This document shows positions 14,993 through 15,501 of a DNA stretch of 15,501 bases, piece after piece. Position numbers and translations under genes: made by a program. This DNA is from JAAYYM01 sp964483155 (GTDB taxonomy: Bacteria > Bacillota > Clostridia > Lachnospirales > Lachnospiraceae). The notes under the pieces are model-generated. The model saw only the letters and a program-made list of their open reading frames with translations, searched no databases and was not told the DNA's origin. The stretch is taken from the NCBI GenBank assembly GCA_964483155.1, contig CAZAAC010000048.1, forward strand, positions 1 through 15,501. The letters are read 5' to 3'. The first letter of the stretch is position 1, and each line of letters begins with the position of its first letter.

Positions 14993-15021
14993 ATTATAGC
15001 ATATATTAAAAAAATATAAAA
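14993..15021 (-). promoter_or_regulatory. promoter of the metallophosphoesterase-scpAB cluster
   Basis: On the minus strand TGC directly precedes a perfect TATAAT (14998-14993), an extended -10. The matching -35 is poor (TTTTAT at 15021-15016, 17-base spacer). The predicted start point is near 14986, inside a 12-base palindrome, about 50 bases before the ATG. Confidence 0.55.
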
Positions 15022-15081
15022 GTATTTTATAGGAAAGAAATAATCAATCATTACGCAATGAACTAGTAGCTAAAAAAGCAT

Positions 15082-15116
15082 AAAAAAAGAACCTACGCCT
15101 TATAGCATTGGTTCTT
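15082..15116 (-). terminator. intrinsic terminator of the GGDEF gene
   Basis: On the minus strand a stem AAGAACC/GGTTCTT (15116-15110 with 15093-15087) with an imperfect inner extension is followed by seven T at 15088-15082. The stem overlaps the stop codon at 15117-15115. It separates this gene from the metallophosphoesterase cluster. Confidence 0.8.
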
Positions 15117-15501
15117 ATTCGCCAACCACTTTATTTTTGCCGCTTTTCTTTCCAATATAGAGTAACTGATCTGCTTTCGCTATTATTTTTTCTAAATTAT
15201 ATTCACCATGATTCATGCAGATACCAAATGTCATAGTCGGCTTTAATTGTTCAAACGAATTGACAAGTTGTGAATTCGCAATTTTTTTTCTTATTAAATC
15301 AATTCTCTCAAAGGCAAGACTTTGTGGCATACTTGGCATTACGATTACAATCTCTTCGCCACCCCATCTACATACGATATCATCCTCACGTGTCATGCTC
15401 TTTATTATTTTTGAAATATTTGAAAGGATTACATCTCCTATTTCATGACCATACTCATCATTGATTAATTTGAAATCATCAATATCACCAATTGCGACGC
15501 A
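15115..15501 (-). CDS. GGDEF domain protein (diguanylate cyclase), N-terminus cut by window edge
   Basis: The last 128 residues of a GGDEF protein are visible; the beginning lies beyond the window. GGDEF domains make cyclic di-GMP from two GTP. The fragment holds GDIDDFKLINDEYGHEIGD, including the conserved metal-binding aspartate and the N and D residues that contact guanine. The signature reads RWGGEEI, so the acidic active-site residues are kept and only the final F is I. An RxxD inhibitory site (REDD) sits five residues before the signature, so product feedback inhibition is likely. The end (EKIIAKADQLLYIGKKSGKNKV) matches the usual C-terminal helix. Whether a sensor or membrane part precedes it cannot be seen. 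It could work on the same signal as the HD-GYP protein 9 kb away. Confidence 0.92.
   Translation of the reverse strand, partial: CVAIGDIDDFKLINDEYGHEIGDVILSNISKIIKSMTREDDIVCRWGGEEIVIVMPSMPQSLAFERIDLIRKKIANSQLVNSFEQLKPTMTFGICMNHGEYNLEKIIAKADQLLYIGKKSGKNKVVGE

Overview
The window is a stretch of AT-rich chromosome from an anaerobic, probably spore-forming Firmicute. The best guess is a Lachnospiraceae-like Clostridium. This rests on the low GC content, strong AGGAGG ribosome sites, near-consensus sigma-A promoters, a GerW/YtfJ sporulation protein, an iron-only hydrogenase-type redox sensor and the scpA-scpB-zapA gene order. No mobile element, tRNA, rRNA or CRISPR array was seen. Seventeen genes are supported, two of them cut by the window edges. 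Only rpmB and the HD-GYP gene are on the + strand.

Left part (1-1510): a partial Asp23/YloU-type gene is divergent from rpmB (ribosomal protein L28). rpmB has a near-perfect promoter and ends in a terminator shared with a convergent coiled-coil/J-domain protein gene. Middle-left (1535-5200): a single-gene unit encodes a soluble sensor that fuses ferredoxin-type clusters, a degenerate [FeFe]-hydrogenase H domain, a further Fe-S domain and a chemoreceptor signalling domain. Next comes a tightly packed three-gene unit: an unrecognised 109-aa protein, a DUF2953 membrane protein (YtfI-like) and YtfJ/GerW. Divergent from that unit is an HD-GYP protein whose HD motif reads YD.

Right part (6413-14935): a long minus-strand cluster for growth and division. 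In transcription order it holds a membrane-anchored metallophosphoesterase, scpA, scpB (chromosome condensation), zapA (FtsZ-associated), a U32 family protein (RlhA-like), a SEDS glycan polymerase, its partner class B penicillin-binding protein, and a Nudix hydrolase. Internal promoters are visible before zapA and before the Nudix gene. A hairpin with a GAGA loop sits between zapA and the U32 gene. At the right edge is the C-terminal part of a GGDEF diguanylate cyclase with its own terminator.

Most of the content is ordinary core genome. The parts most worth a second look are the hydrogenase-chemoreceptor fusion, which lacks the proton-relay cysteine, the HD-GYP protein with a lost metal-ligand histidine, the unknown 109-aa protein fixed in front of ytfI-ytfJ, and some repeat or palindrome structure around promoters. 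Several genes have longer open frames whose first codon is not the likely start; the starts given here follow the ribosome binding sites.
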